Counted from the stretch's first letter, positions 1 to 9,616 are shown. The stretch is DNA of 64,000 nucleotides from an uncultured Eggerthellaceae bacterium (GCA_947566075.1 CANOIM010000005.1:62001-126000); one strand, 5' to 3'. Numbers and translations are program-made. The notes: generated by a model from the sequence alone, not told the origin.

Positions 1-2
1 GC

Positions 3-509
3 CGTCAGATCGAGGGTGTTGAACGCGTGGACGGCAGTTCCTATGAGCGCGTGGTGCGCATCGAAGCTGCCGAGGGAGAGCACCTAGGCTGGGTGCGCGT
101 GGAGGTAGGCCGCGAAGGCCTCGTGTTCGCCTTCCCTACCTTCCGCGACATCCTGGCCATCCCCTCTGTGGAAGACGCGTTCGGCGAGCTGGGCGTCATC
201 CGCAATCGCTCACGCGTGATCGCTGAGATCGCCCGCAAGCTGGCCGAAGGTGAGCTGGACTTGAGCGTGAGCGCGGTGGTAGCTGAGCAGGTGGATCGGT
301 TGCTCTCATGCAAAGGGATAGGCCCCTGGACTGCTAACTACATGGCCATGCGCATCTTCGGACACCCTGACGTGTTCTTAGAAGGAGACGCTGGCATCAA
401 GCACGCGCTGCCTGACCTCAGCCCCCAGGAGCGCCTGGCCCTGGCCGAGCAATGGCGCCCTTGGCGTAGCTATGCGAACCTGTGCCTATGGAACTCGTTG
501 AGCGAATAA
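3..509 (+). CDS. DNA-3-methyladenine glycosylase II (AlkA-type), 3' part only
   Basis: Base-excision repair glycosylase that removes alkylated purines. The frame is open to the left window edge, so the true start lies outside; the GTG at 27 is internal. The visible part begins in the AlkA N-terminal domain (the GVERVDGSSYERVVRI stretch) and ends with the helix-hairpin-helix motif LLSCKGIGPWTANYMAMR. The catalytic Asp of the HhH-GPD family is in EGDAGIKHAL. The missing N-terminus could be a stand-alone AlkA or an Ada-AlkA fusion; this cannot be decided here. Confidence 0.85.
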   Translation, partial: RQIEGVERVDGSSYERVVRIEAAEGEHLGWVRVEVGREGLVFAFPTFRDILAIPSVEDAFGELGVIRNRSRVIAEIARKLAEGELDLSVSAVVAEQVDRLLSCKGIGPWTANYMAMRIFGHPDVFLEGDAGIKHALPDLSPQERLALAEQWRPWRSYANLCLWNSLSE

Positions 510-637
510 GAGAGATTGGACAACGGGGACGTAGGATCTTGTCCTCGCATTCCCATTGCCCCCACTCTCATTCTTGAACGGTGAGAAGCCAGTGGGCTGA
601 AGTATCATGGGCAACATTCGAAGAGAAAGGATGTCCC

Positions 638-871
638 ATGGAAAAGCCGATCCTCTACTACTGGGCCCCTTGCGCCACTTGTTCCGTTGCCGTCAGCTAT
701 GCCCAGGAACACGGCATAGAGCTTGACCTGCGCGATGTTGAGGAAGTGCAGCCCTTCGAAGAGCTGACGGCCTTGGGCGGCAACGCTGACAACATCCCCT
801 TCCTCTACATTGATGGTCAGCTGATCGAAGGGAACGACGCCGTTCTGGCAAAGCTGGCTGAACTGGCTTAA
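638..871 (+). CDS. glutaredoxin-like protein
   Basis: A 77-residue thioredoxin-fold protein. The redox motif CATC is near residue 11 (YYWAPCATC), and the cis-proline segment NIPFLYIDG is typical of glutaredoxins. The ATG at 638 is chosen because AAAGG ends about 7 nt upstream; an in-frame ATG at 581 has no ribosome site and adds residues unlike the family. It probably handles thiol-disulfide exchange in the cytoplasm; the substrate is unknown. Its neighbours are unrelated, so it appears to be a single-gene unit. Confidence 0.8.
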   Translation: MEKPILYYWAPCATCSVAVSYAQEHGIELDLRDVEEVQPFEELTALGGNADNIPFLYIDGQLIEGNDAVLAKLAELA

Positions 872-885
872 GGGCGCTCCTGCGC

Positions 886-3876
886 TCAGATGCTATCTGA
901 GCGCAGCGCCTCCACCACATTGTCTGCCTTACAGCGATGCATCCCGTAGGTCACGGACACCCCCATGGCCACAACCGTCATGACCACGGCCAGGCCCACG
1001 TAACCCCAGGGCAAGTTGAACCCGAGCCCTTGCATGGACTGGCCGATCACCGCATAGAGCAGATAGGATATCCCCGCTGATATCACCAACCCCGGGATCA
1101 AGCCCGCTATGCCGAAGCTCATGCACTCGTCCATGATCATGCGGCGGAACTGGCGGTTCGAAAGCCCGATGGAGCGCATGACGGCGAATTCACGGCGGCG
1201 TAGAATGAGCGAATTCGTCACCGTGTTGAACACGTTCGCCAAAGCGATGAGCGCCAGGATGACCGTGAACAAGAGGCAGAACACATTCACGATAGTGGCG
1301 AGCATCTGCGTGGTGTTCATCTCAGCAATGCGGTCGTTGTAGGAGTAGAACGCCATCTCGTAGGGCACCTCATCGTGGAAGTAGGCCGCGCCGCGCGTGG
1401 AAAGGTCTTCGGCCAGCTGCTCATGGTCACCGCTGATCGTATCGAACTGGCCTTCAAAATACGGTGCCTCCATCCCGAATCCCTGGACTGAGGCCAATGA
1501 CATGGGTACCACGAACATCACTGATTCTCCCGAACTGCCCACTACAGCAGGAGGCTCATCGGCAAGAGCGGCTACTTCAAGGCTGATGCCCGCATATTCG
1601 ATATCCTCCATGGTGAGCTTCTTTTGATAGACCTCATCATCCGCCCGCGGGAATGAGGGAACGAAATCCCACGCTCCTCCCTCCGCTGCATCTTCCCCGG
1701 TTGCCGCTCCATCCTTAGAGACCCCGAGCAGGGCAGGATAGCGATCCATGTACACCGCGCCACCGAGCGCTTCAACCGTGCCCGTTCCCTGCAAGGTCGT
1801 GAGCAGTTGATAGGTTGAGCCGTCGTTTCCGTAGGCCTTCGAAACACCCACCGCACGGGGGTGAGCCGCATCGTGATAGATGGTTGGGTCGCCTCCGATA
1901 TCGCGCACGTAGGCATCGAAGGCGGCGTCATCCACGTATTCCACATGGGCAAGAGTCGCATATTTGCCGTCCTGCATGGGGCCACCCAGCCGAGTATCTG
2001 CAACAGAGAATGCGCTTCCTGCCATCTCGTGGGGCAGGATCACCGGAAGAGCGCTTGAGAGCGTCCACCCTTTCGGTTCGGCATCCGGCATTTCACTGAG
2101 ATAGTCATAGGCCCCCTTGAATGCCTGGGCTTCGGAAGCGAACTGCTCGTTGTACATCTGCAAAAGCTCTTCAGCCGTGATGGGTGTATCGGAGGACTTC
2201 TCGGAAGACATTGCCTGATGGGGCATGAACTGCCCTGAGACGGTCACATCCCCTGCAACCATATAGCCTCCCGTAACGGCGCTAACGAGCGAGCCCAGGA
2301 ACGTATTGAGCGAACCGGCCGTCATGAGCAACACGATGGCTAAAGCGAGGGACACCGCAGCTGTCTTGCCCTTCACCGCGCCGCGCTTGCGGTTGATCTT
2401 CGCCAGCGTGCCGCCCACACCGAAGACACGTCCGGCAATGCCGCCTGAGCGCCAGAGCTTGCGTCCGTTCACTGCCTTGGCCGCCCGCTTCTCTCCGCGC
2501 TTCGATACGCGTGACCCATGGGCATTCTTGAGCGAATCGATGATGGTCGTCGCACTGGCGCGCCGAGCGGGGATCCACACCGACAAGAACACCGTCATCA
2601 GCGTGAGCACCACCGCGATGATCACCACATAGAAGTTGACGGCAAGCTCGAACGGCACGGCCCCATTCCCTGCGATCTCTGAGATAGCTGGACCTAAGAT
2701 GGCGAACGTTGCCGCGCACCCGCCAATGCCGATGAGGATGCCAAGCGGGATGCCGATGACCGCCACACAAAGCGCTTCTAAGATGACTGCACGACGCAGC
2801 TGCCTACGGGTAGCACCCACCGACGAGAGCAAACCGAACTGGCTCGCGCGCTCGGCCACCGAAATGGCGAACGCGTTGAAGATGAGCGAGACGCACGCCA
2901 GGATGATCACCACTGAGAGCACGATGATGAGCCCGTAGAAGGTGGTCCAAAGCGACGTGTCGCTGCTGATGCCCATGAAGCGCAGCAGAGCAGAATGCAA
3001 TTCGATATGGTCATTCGGGAAGAGTGTTTGGGTTTTCTCCGCAACCTCATCGGAGCTCTGCACGCCGTCCATCACGAGGAAGACATCAGTGTAGGTGCTA
3101 GGGGCTGCGGGAGCGTTGTAGGTGAGCGCCACGGTTCCCGCGCCTGTATACAGCACATAATTCACACGGTCGTAGAAGCCGACTATGGTGTAAGTCTGTT
3201 CGCACGTATCGACGAGCTTCTCATTGAAGGTTGAATCATCGACTTCTGCATCCAAGTATCCGATAGAGGAATCAAGGGAAGTACCTGCTACGATCTCGAC
3301 TTCGGGATTCCCCACGGATTCCATCCCCAACCTCATCTCGCCGTGGGTCATGACCGAGGCTTCCTCCCCTTCCACCGGCACAGCAACCCGCTGTCCCACG
3401 TTGAAGGTGACTTCATCCCCAAGACTAAACTTATCCCTCGTCTTCCATCCCCTATAGAGGAGTATCTCGTGATCGTTCTCGGGAAGCCTGCCCTCACTGG
3501 CATGGATGCCAAGCACCTCGTCCATGTTACCTTCGCCTGAGAGGATGGTCTGATAGTGGCCGAGACGCTCCTGCTGTTCAGGGGTAAGCTCAGCGAATCC
3601 CACATCATGCAGAAGGGAGATACCCGTGATACTGGGATCATCTTGGGCAACCGCTAGGTCGGCTGCAAGCGTGTCATCATCTTCGGCACCCACCTTCGCC
3701 ATCCAAGTGCCGCTGGTGGCCGCCTCCGTGCGATAGAGGAAATCCGTGAGCGAAGTATAGGTTGTCATCACCGCCATGAGCAGCGCCGCCGCAAGGGCAA
3801 CGCCGATGATGGTCACGAACGTGCGCACTCGATTCGCGCGCAGCGATTTGACCGTGAAGTTCGTCATAGCATTCAT
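886..3876 (-). CDS. ABC transporter permease, FtsX/MacB-like, 996 aa
   Basis: Large membrane subunit of an ABC exporter. It has an N-terminal membrane helix (about residues 15-40), a long outer domain, an FtsX core of three helices (about 310-450) with a charged loop, a second helix near 505-535, another outer domain, and a C-terminal FtsX core (about 870-990). The double FtsX layout fits permeases that move peptides or lipids or sense antimicrobial peptides. The start overlaps the stop of the upstream ATPase gene as ATGA, with GAGAGG 8 nt before, so the two are translationally coupled. Substrate unknown. Confidence 0.88.
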   Translation of the reverse strand: MNAMTNFTVKSLRANRVRTFVTIIGVALAAALLMAVMTTYTSLTDFLYRTEAATSGTWMAKVGAEDDDTLAADLAVAQDDPSITGISLLHDVGFAELTPEQQERLGHYQTILSGEGNMDEVLGIHASEGRLPENDHEILLYRGWKTRDKFSLGDEVTFNVGQRVAVPVEGEEASVMTHGEMRLGMESVGNPEVEIVAGTSLDSSIGYLDAEVDDSTFNEKLVDTCEQTYTIVGFYDRVNYVLYTGAGTVALTYNAPAAPSTYTDVFLVMDGVQSSDEVAEKTQTLFPNDHIELHSALLRFMGISSDTSLWTTFYGLIIVLSVVIILACVSLIFNAFAISVAERASQFGLLSSVGATRRQLRRAVILEALCVAVIGIPLGILIGIGGCAATFAILGPAISEIAGNGAVPFELAVNFYVVIIAVVLTLMTVFLSVWIPARRASATTIIDSLKNAHGSRVSKRGEKRAAKAVNGRKLWRSGGIAGRVFGVGGTLAKINRKRGAVKGKTAAVSLALAIVLLMTAGSLNTFLGSLVSAVTGGYMVAGDVTVSGQFMPHQAMSSEKSSDTPITAEELLQMYNEQFASEAQAFKGAYDYLSEMPDAEPKGWTLSSALPVILPHEMAGSAFSVADTRLGGPMQDGKYATLAHVEYVDDAAFDAYVRDIGGDPTIYHDAAHPRAVGVSKAYGNDGSTYQLLTTLQGTGTVEALGGAVYMDRYPALLGVSKDGAATGEDAAEGGAWDFVPSFPRADDEVYQKKLTMEDIEYAGISLEVAALADEPPAVVGSSGESVMFVVPMSLASVQGFGMEAPYFEGQFDTISGDHEQLAEDLSTRGAAYFHDEVPYEMAFYSYNDRIAEMNTTQMLATIVNVFCLLFTVILALIALANVFNTVTNSLILRRREFAVMRSIGLSNRQFRRMIMDECMSFGIAGLIPGLVISAGISYLLYAVIGQSMQGLGFNLPWGYVGLAVVMTVVAMGVSVTYGMHRCKADNVVEALRSDSI

Positions 3877-4556
3877 CGGCGGATCCTCTCATCCCGCACG
3901 ATCTTGCCGTCTTCGATGGCGATGATCCTATCGGCTGCAAGAGCGATCTCCTCATCATGGGTGATCACGATCATCGTCTGCCCGAACTCCCTGTTGGAAT
4001 CGCGGAGCAGCTGCATGATCTCGCAGCTGTTGCGTGTGTCCAGATTGCCCGTAGGCTCATCGGCCAGCACCACCGCAGGCGCATTCATGAGCGCGCGCCC
4101 GATGGCAACCCGTTGTTGCTGGCCACCGGAAAGCTGGCGGGGCAGGTGCCCCTCACGCCCGTGGAGGGAAAGACGCGTAAGCAGCGTATCCAGCCGATCA
4201 GTGTTGACCTTACGGCCATCCAACGCAACGGGAAGCGTCATGTTCTCCACCACGTTGAGCACGGGTACCAGATTGTAGAACTGATAGACCAGCCCCACCT
4301 CGCGGCGGCGGAATACCGCAAGCTCTTCGTCTGAGCGCGAATACACGTCCACACCGTTCAAGAACACGTTGCCTGACGTAGGCCGGTCAACCCCGCCGAT
4401 CAGATGCAGCAACGTTGACTTGCCCGAACCCGATGACCCGATGATGGCCACGAATTCGCCTTCTTCTATGCTGAACGACACGTCATCCAGCGCACGGGTG
4501 GCTGTTTCCCCTTCCCCGTATATCTTCGTCAGATGGCTTACGCTCAAGATCTCCAT
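3873..4556 (-). CDS. ABC transporter ATP-binding protein (MacB/LolD-like)
   Basis: Nucleotide-binding subunit partnering the overlapping FtsX permease. Visible motifs: Walker A GSSGSGKST (about residue 40), Q-loop LVYQFYNLVPVLNVVENM, signature LSGGQQQRVAIGRAL, Walker B VVLADEPTGNLD and switch His in VITHDEE. Length 227 aa is normal for the family. It lies 123 nt downstream of the histidine kinase gene on the same strand, which suggests the sensor pair controls the exporter, as in bacitracin-type resistance modules. The ligand is not evident. Confidence 0.93.
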   Translation of the reverse strand: MEILSVSHLTKIYGEGETATRALDDVSFSIEEGEFVAIIGSSGSGKSTLLHLIGGVDRPTSGNVFLNGVDVYSRSDEELAVFRRREVGLVYQFYNLVPVLNVVENMTLPVALDGRKVNTDRLDTLLTRLSLHGREGHLPRQLSGGQQQRVAIGRALMNAPAVVLADEPTGNLDTRNSCEIMQLLRDSNREFGQTMIVITHDEEIALAADRIIAIEDGKIVRDERIRR

Positions 4557-4679
4557 GACCTACCCTTTCCCCATTCAGTCCATCACTGGATACCAGAATG
4601 GGATATCCATCTCACCCACCCCTAACACAGGGATTACAGTATCGTAAGGTTGGAAGGGCAGCCAGGCTCAACGGTGCTC

Positions 4680-5681
4680 TTAGACCACGGTCTTCGGAAA
4701 CGCGATGATGAACCGCGCTCCTCCCTCCGGGTCATTCGCCACGCGGATCGTGCCGCCTTGGGCGGAGATGAGCGCTTGCGCCAAAGAGAGCCCTATCCCG
4801 AAGCCAGCCGTTTCAGCCGCTCTCCCCTCTTCGTGGCCGCGGTAGAAGCGGTCGAAGATGTGGGGAAGATCCTCAGGAGAGACCCCTGGTCCGGTATCAC
4901 GCACTTCGATCACCGTGGACAGGACATCCTCTTGGGTCTTCACGGTGATCGTGCCACCTGCGGGCGTGTGCTCCATGCAGTTCTTCACGATGTTCTCAAC
5001 CGCTTCAGCCGTCCAAAGGGCATCACCTAAGAAATGCGCGCTCTCATCCAGCTGGGTCACAAGACGTATATCGTGCAGATCGAGGGAGGTTTCAAGCGGT
5101 GCAAGTGCGCGCCGGACTACGTCTGTGCAGGAGGCGTCCTTTCGATCGACGCGCATCGCCCCTGCGTCTATCTTCGCTATCTTGAGCAGCGCCGTGACAA
5201 GCCAAGAGACGCGTTCGATCATGGATTCAAGCTTGCGAAGCGCCATCTTGCGCTCGGCTGCATCCTGGGTGCGTTCGATGGTGGGGAGCATCAACGTGAT
5301 GGCCGTCAGGGGGGTGCGGATCTGATGGGAGATGTCCGCCAGTGAATCAGAGAGCGCATTGCGTTCGATGGCAAGCTGTTCGCTGGTACGGGAAAGACGC
5401 GCCACCATCTTCGCCAGCTCATTGGAGAGGATAGCGATATCCCCCTCACGGCTGGTGGAGAAATCCACCCGGCGCCCGTTGTGCAACACCTCGTCGATCT
5501 CAAAGCTCAGACGTTTGATCTGACTGTGCCGACAGAGCAGGATGATCAGAAAGAAGCCGTAGGAAAAGGCGCCTGTTGCAGCAACCCACCCCTTCGCTTC
5601 CCAAGGAGCCACCCATACCAAGAAGACGGCCAGAGCAGCGAAGAGCAGGGACTGCCGGATGAGCGTGGTAAGGGATCCCAT
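4680..5681 (-). CDS. two-component sensor histidine kinase, short membrane-sensing type
   Basis: Membrane histidine kinase of 333 aa. Two close N-terminal helices (about residues 10-28 and 35-53) leave almost no outer loop, as in intramembrane-sensing kinases linked to ABC exporters. A HAMP-like linker is followed by the phospho-acceptor H-box ADISHQIRTPLTAI, N-box EAVENIVKNCMEHT, and ATP-lid motifs DTGPGVS and GFGIGLSLAQ. The start MGSLTTLIRQ is chosen because it lies directly after the response-regulator stop; the longer open frame overlaps that gene and is not kinase-like. Likely signals to the adjacent regulator. Confidence 0.9.
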   Translation of the reverse strand: MGSLTTLIRQSLLFAALAVFLVWVAPWEAKGWVAATGAFSYGFFLIILLCRHSQIKRLSFEIDEVLHNGRRVDFSTSREGDIAILSNELAKMVARLSRTSEQLAIERNALSDSLADISHQIRTPLTAITLMLPTIERTQDAAERKMALRKLESMIERVSWLVTALLKIAKIDAGAMRVDRKDASCTDVVRRALAPLETSLDLHDIRLVTQLDESAHFLGDALWTAEAVENIVKNCMEHTPAGGTITVKTQEDVLSTVIEVRDTGPGVSPEDLPHIFDRFYRGHEEGRAAETAGFGIGLSLAQALISAQGGTIRVANDPEGGARFIIAFPKTVV

Positions 5682-5682
5682 G

Positions 5683-6354
5683 CTATTCGCCCACCTTATA
5701 CCCAAGCCCGCGCACCGTGACGATGAGCTGCGGGTCAGAAGGATCATCCTCCACCTTCTCGCGCAGCCGCTTGACGTATACGTTGAGCGCGTTGTCAGAC
5801 ACGTATTCGCCCGCTGTGTCCCAGATGGCATCCCGAAGGAGCTCCCGCGTGACCAGCTTGCCCTTATGCTGCAAGAAATAGAGGAGCAACCGGTACTCCA
5901 GGGCTGATAGATACAGTTCCTTGCCCGCCTTCGTCACCAACCCTGAAGACGGATCCACCTTCACATCCCCTACCATCAAGGCGCTTTCCACAGGCCCATT
6001 CCGACGCAAGGCGCTTCGGATGCGCGAGACCAGCTCCCGGGCGCGAAACGGCTTGGCAATGTAATCAACAGCACCCATATCAAGCCCTGCTACGGTGGAA
6101 TATTCGTCATCTGAGGCGGTGAGGAAGATCACGGGCATGTCAGGCGCCACCTCACGGGCGGCGGCGCACACGGCGAAGCCGTTCCCTTGAGAGAGAGTGA
6201 TATCCAAGAGCGCGATGGCGAAGGTCTGCTCTGTCAGAGCCGCGCAGGCCGCATCCTGGGTAGCGCATGAGCGAACGGTGAAACCCTCGCCTTCAAGCAG
6301 GTCAGTGAGCGCGCTCACAATAGAGGCGTCATCTTCAACCAAGAGGATATGCAT
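5683..6354 (-). CDS. OmpR/PhoB-family response regulator
   Basis: A 223-aa DNA-binding regulator. The receiver domain (1-115) has the acidic pair (VEDD), phospho-acceptor Asp in ALLDITLS, Thr in IFLTASDDE and Lys in IAKPFRARE. The C-terminal winged helix (about 130-223) has the OmpR signature LSALEYRLLLYFLQHKGKLVTRELL. It is first in the leftward operon with the kinase, ABC ATPase and permease, so it probably activates that exporter in response to the kinase signal. Confidence 0.93.
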   Translation of the reverse strand: MHILLVEDDASIVSALTDLLEGEGFTVRSCATQDAACAALTEQTFAIALLDITLSQGNGFAVCAAAREVAPDMPVIFLTASDDEYSTVAGLDMGAVDYIAKPFRARELVSRIRSALRRNGPVESALMVGDVKVDPSSGLVTKAGKELYLSALEYRLLLYFLQHKGKLVTRELLRDAIWDTAGEYVSDNALNVYVKRLREKVEDDPSDPQLIVTVRGLGYKVGE

Positions 6355-6410
6355 GGCCGTCCTTCCTTGAGAGGCGCATCGTCAAAGCTGCAGGTTAGCT
6401 GGAGTACGCC

Positions 6411-7133
6411 TTATCCGTCAGTTGCGCTGGCGGGGCCATCCAAGCTGATGGGTTCGCCACCGAAGGTGGGAGGCGCTTGGATGAGCACCATGATGACATC
6501 CTTCGAACGGGCAGGCATCTCCCGCACATCCCAGAGCAGCTGTTCCTTGAAGGTATGGAAGTTTGCCGGCACGCCCACCGCATCAAGCCCCAAACCCACG
6601 GCATCATAGAGCGCCCGGTACAGGTGATAGGTTTGGGTGGACACGATGATGCGCTCAGCCTCGAAGACGTTCTTCGCCCGATGCATGCTCTCATAGGTGG
6701 AGAATCCCGCGTGGTCACAGAAGATGTCCTCTTCGGGCACGCCCTGGTTCATGGCGTAGCGCTTCATCCCGTTGACCTCATCATAGGTGGTGGTGCCATG
6801 GTCTCCGCTCATGATGATCTTAGGAGCCGCTCCGGCCTTGTACAGGGCGATGGCGTTGTCAAGCCGGTCCTTCAGGATATCTGAAGGTGTGCCATCAGGG
6901 TGAACCAAGGCACCCAGCACCAGGATGGCGTCGGCATCCTGGCCAGCAGCTTCTTCCGCCGTGATGATGCGATCAGAGGTGGTACCGATGACGATGGCAT
7001 TCGTGATGCCCAAGAATGCGCCCATGAACAGGATGCATCCCACCAACCCGAACGTCACGCCGCGCAAGACCTTGCTTCGCCGCCACAGCGTTGGCCGCTT
7101 CGCGCTATGCTTGCCCGTAGTCATGGAACCCAT
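6411..7133 (-). CDS. SanA/YdcF-like DUF218 membrane-anchored protein
   Basis: A 240-aa protein with one N-terminal membrane helix (about residues 25-48) and an outer DUF218 domain. Family motifs include DADAILVLGA, KIIMSGDHG, and ERIIVSTQTYHLYRALY. SanA and ElyC relatives affect envelope barrier function and peptidoglycan precursor supply, but the reaction is not established. It lies between the response regulator and a secreted nuclease gene, all on the minus strand, with no sign of tight coupling. The first ATG is used; a second Met at codon 4 is equally possible. Confidence 0.8.
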   Translation of the reverse strand: MGSMTTGKHSAKRPTLWRRSKVLRGVTFGLVGCILFMGAFLGITNAIVIGTTSDRIITAEEAAGQDADAILVLGALVHPDGTPSDILKDRLDNAIALYKAGAAPKIIMSGDHGTTTYDEVNGMKRYAMNQGVPEEDIFCDHAGFSTYESMHRAKNVFEAERIIVSTQTYHLYRALYDAVGLGLDAVGVPANFHTFKEQLLWDVREMPARSKDVIMVLIQAPPTFGGEPISLDGPASATDG

Positions 7134-7143
7134 GATACCAGGG

Positions 7144-8097
7144 TCAGGGCTTGCACGTCCCGCAGGGGGCGTAGCCGCGCTGGATGAGCTCTTCGCGAGA
7201 CCCCGCGAACGTCTCTTTGTTCTGGTCTTTCATCTTTTGCACCGCGCTGCACTGCGGGCTATGGAACTTCTTGGTATGGGTGTTCAACACGTACTCGCCC
7301 GCCGTGTCCGGCAAGGCAGGCGCATCAGGTGCCGAGGCAGCCGCCTCTGGCCAGCTATCCCCGCTTGCATAATCAATGACCACACCCGGTTGCACATTCC
7401 AGAAGAATAGGTTGAAGCAAATGGCCTTGCCTCCATCCTCAATGGATTGGGCCTCATACTGCACGCCCGTGGCCAAAGCGTTGCTGCCTTCATAGACGGG
7501 CGTGACCCGCAGGAGCACATGCTGACCCGTGTTGCGGATATGGGCAAGGATCTGCTCCTCATAGCCGTGCATCGTTGACTGATTCATGAAGGTGGTGCCG
7601 GTGATGAGATTGCGCGGATCATCATTCTGCCCGCTCAGAGCCCAGGCGATGAGATGGCTGCGGTTATAGAGGCTGCCGCCGTTCACGCAGTCATACTGCT
7701 TCTGATGCCAGCCCGAAGGGTGCACATCACGCAATGACGTGCGCTTCTCTTGGCTGCCGGGCCGGGTCTCATCGCTCACCAGAACGAATGCCTGGGTGGC
7801 GCGCCCGAGCCCATCAAGAGGCGCGTACTCTTCCCGTGGGGTGAGCGTCAGCTCTTCTGCCGTGAAGCCTGGGATGCCCCCGTTGATCTCAAGGGAGGGC
7901 TCCCCGTCATAGTCTTGGATAGAGAGCGGGATGGAGAGCGCTGACGCATCAGCGGAAGGCGCGCTTTGGGTTGCAGGGCTTTGCTGGGGAGCAACAGAGA
8001 CAGGGGCTTCCGCTGAACAGCCCCCGAGCACGAACGCCAGCACCAATGCGCTGACCAGCGCGGCTAGCTTGCTATGCCTGCTTCTCCCTTTCGCCAT
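7144..8097 (-). CDS. secreted DNA/RNA non-specific endonuclease with C-terminal Ada-like metal-binding domain
   Basis: A lipoprotein-type nuclease of 317 aa. The N-terminus is a signal peptide ending in a lipobox (VLGGCSA). Residues about 60-260 form an EndA-like Endonuclease_NS_2 domain with NRSHLIAWALSG, a variant of the catalytic NRGH motif, and DDPRNLITGT. The last 50 residues contain HSPQCSAV and GYAPCGTCKP, a small metal-binding module also found in Ada and in secreted nucleases. It probably degrades or imports extracellular DNA at the cell surface. It ends 10 nt before the start of the SanA-like gene, so the two may be co-transcribed. Confidence 0.87.
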   Translation of the reverse strand: MAKGRSRHSKLAALVSALVLAFVLGGCSAEAPVSVAPQQSPATQSAPSADASALSIPLSIQDYDGEPSLEINGGIPGFTAEELTLTPREEYAPLDGLGRATQAFVLVSDETRPGSQEKRTSLRDVHPSGWHQKQYDCVNGGSLYNRSHLIAWALSGQNDDPRNLITGTTFMNQSTMHGYEEQILAHIRNTGQHVLLRVTPVYEGSNALATGVQYEAQSIEDGGKAICFNLFFWNVQPGVVIDYASGDSWPEAAASAPDAPALPDTAGEYVLNTHTKKFHSPQCSAVQKMKDQNKETFAGSREELIQRGYAPCGTCKP

Positions 8098-8157
8098 GGG
8101 CTCAGCATGACAGGGGCGCGCGAACGTGTCAAATCAGACCGATAGCGAAAGAGATTG

Positions 8158-8508
8158 CTAGAGCGGCCGACTGTTGGGCGCTTCACCGCCTTCCAGCATG
8201 AAGCGAATGCGCTCTTCCAGCTTCGCCGCCGGGACGATGCAGTCGAACAAGGGCGACTTCATCCCGTTCTGCACCCAAACGATATAGGGAAGCGCCGCCA
8301 CGGCGAACTCGATGCGCAGGGCCTTCTGCTCATCTATGTTCACGATGCAGCACTTCACCTGCCCATCCAGCTGCTCAGAGAGCTCCTCCAACACGGGAGC
8401 CATCTCGTCGCAGAAGGTGCACCATCCCGCGGTGAACAGGATGACGCAGGGCATATCTGAGGCAGCCACCTCTTGTTCGAAGGTGGCATCGGTTATCTCA
8501 TGCAGCAT
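8158..8508 (-). CDS. thioredoxin-like protein with CTFC active site
   Basis: A 116-aa thioredoxin-fold protein. FTAGWCTFCDEMAPVLEEL carries the redox CxxC, with TF in place of the usual GP, and the cis-Pro loop is ALPYIVW. MLHEITDATF is chosen as start because AAGGAG sits just upstream; the longer open frame lacks a ribosome site. The unusual dipeptide between the cysteines may shift redox potential. It is likely a cytoplasmic thiol reductant. It is divergent from the phosphatase gene to its right and not obviously in an operon. Confidence 0.85.
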   Translation of the reverse strand: MLHEITDATFEQEVAASDMPCVILFTAGWCTFCDEMAPVLEELSEQLDGQVKCCIVNIDEQKALRIEFAVAALPYIVWVQNGMKSPLFDCIVPAAKLEERIRFMLEGGEAPNSRPL

Positions 8509-8671
8509 GATGGCTCCTTGCCTCGATCCCCTATCAGAACGGCCATGCAGGGTGCGGCGCATCTGCGGCCCTTCGCTGCAGCCCTCCGCACAGTATGGTA
8601 CTGTGCAGCTTGCGAAATGACCTCAGGGCGAAGTGTACTATAGTCCACCCAGGCACCAAGGAGGAACCTGC

Positions 8672-9133
8672 TTGATCCGCATACTATTCGTCTGTCATGG
8701 GAACATCTGCCGTTCTACCATGGCTGAATTCGTCATGAAGGATCTGGTATCCAAAGAGGGGCTGGCGGATCGGTTCCATATCGAATCAGCTGCCACGAGC
8801 GCCGAGGAATTAGGGAACCCTGTATATCCAGGCACGGCAAAGGTGCTTCGCGAAGAGGGCATAGGCGGCTTCGAAGACAAACGGGCTCGGCAGATCAAGC
8901 GCGCTGATTATGAGGCTTTCGATCTGATCATAGGGATGGATGAAGCTAATATCCGCTCTTTGGAGCGCACGTTCAGCCCCGATCCAGCAGGCAAGATCCA
9001 CAAGCTATTGGAATATGCGGGCAGTAACCGCGATGTGGCTGACCCCTGGTATACGCGCAATTTCCGAACGACCTATGATGATGTGTTGGACGGATGCCTG
9101 GGCCTCTTCCATAGCATCAAGACCAGCAGATGA
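8672..9133 (+). CDS. low-molecular-weight protein tyrosine phosphatase
   Basis: A 153-aa phosphatase. The P-loop VCHGNICRS matches C-x5-R-S at the N-terminus, and the general-acid Asp is in DVADPWY near residue 125. The start is TTG at 8672: AAGGAGG lies 7 nt upstream and the P-loop then falls at residue 8-15 as in the family; the ATG at 8633 would add 13 atypical residues. It may act on phosphotyrosine or on phosphoarginine as relatives do; which one is not visible. Confidence 0.9.
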   Translation: MIRILFVCHGNICRSTMAEFVMKDLVSKEGLADRFHIESAATSAEELGNPVYPGTAKVLREEGIGGFEDKRARQIKRADYEAFDLIIGMDEANIRSLERTFSPDPAGKIHKLLEYAGSNRDVADPWYTRNFRTTYDDVLDGCLGLFHSIKTSR

Positions 9134-9184
9134 CGAAGGGGCTCAGGGCGGACGTGATCTACAAGGCTTCGTACTGTCAGCCGC

Positions 9185-9616
9185 TTAATGAAGGCCGTCA
9201 GTACCAGAATAGAGCCCTGAGGTGTAGGCCTTCTTGTCTTGGTAGGAGAAGACCGCCACGAGGATGCAGGGTATGGCCACCAGGGCTCCCAGCACGCCCA
9301 CGCCAATGACATAGACCGCAGCTCCTACGATATTCCACACCATGACCACGGTGAGCTTCGCAGGCTTGCGGGCGTTGCGCACGCCAAGGATGCCCGCCAC
9401 CAGAGCAGGGATGACAGCGATCATGGCTATGGTCAAAAAGGACCCCCACCAGGCCATACCCGTGACCAAGTCAAAGGGATCGCTGCTGTCAGCAACGATG
9501 GCAGCGCCTAACCCCACCACCAGGAATCCCAAGAGCCCCAGCAGCAACCCCAAGCCGCTGATGACGATGTTCGCGATGCTCAAGCCCCATATGGCTTTTT
9601 CATGGTCTGCGTACAT
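9185..9616 (-). CDS. four-helix membrane protein, DUF4190-like
   Basis: A 143-aa membrane protein, function unknown. Hydrophobic segments lie at about residues 10-45, 55-80, 88-108 and 112-130, between short charged loops (NARKP, DKKAY). The opening EKAIWGLSIANIVISGLGLLLG resembles small DUF4190-type proteins. The ATG at 9616 is chosen because AAAGGGAG precedes it; the longer open frame overlaps the neighbouring gene and encodes Arg-rich sequence. It is followed by a convergent gap to the phosphatase gene. Confidence 0.7.
   Translation of the reverse strand: MYADHEKAIWGLSIANIVISGLGLLLGLLGFLVVGLGAAIVADSSDPFDLVTGMAWWGSFLTIAMIAVIPALVAGILGVRNARKPAKLTVVMVWNIVGAAVYVIGVGVLGALVAIPCILVAVFSYQDKKAYTSGLYSGTDGLH

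Noticed and set aside
5682..5831. Upstream extension of the histidine kinase frame
   Set aside because: It overlaps the response-regulator gene and encodes Ser/Arg-rich sequence unlike any kinase N-terminus.
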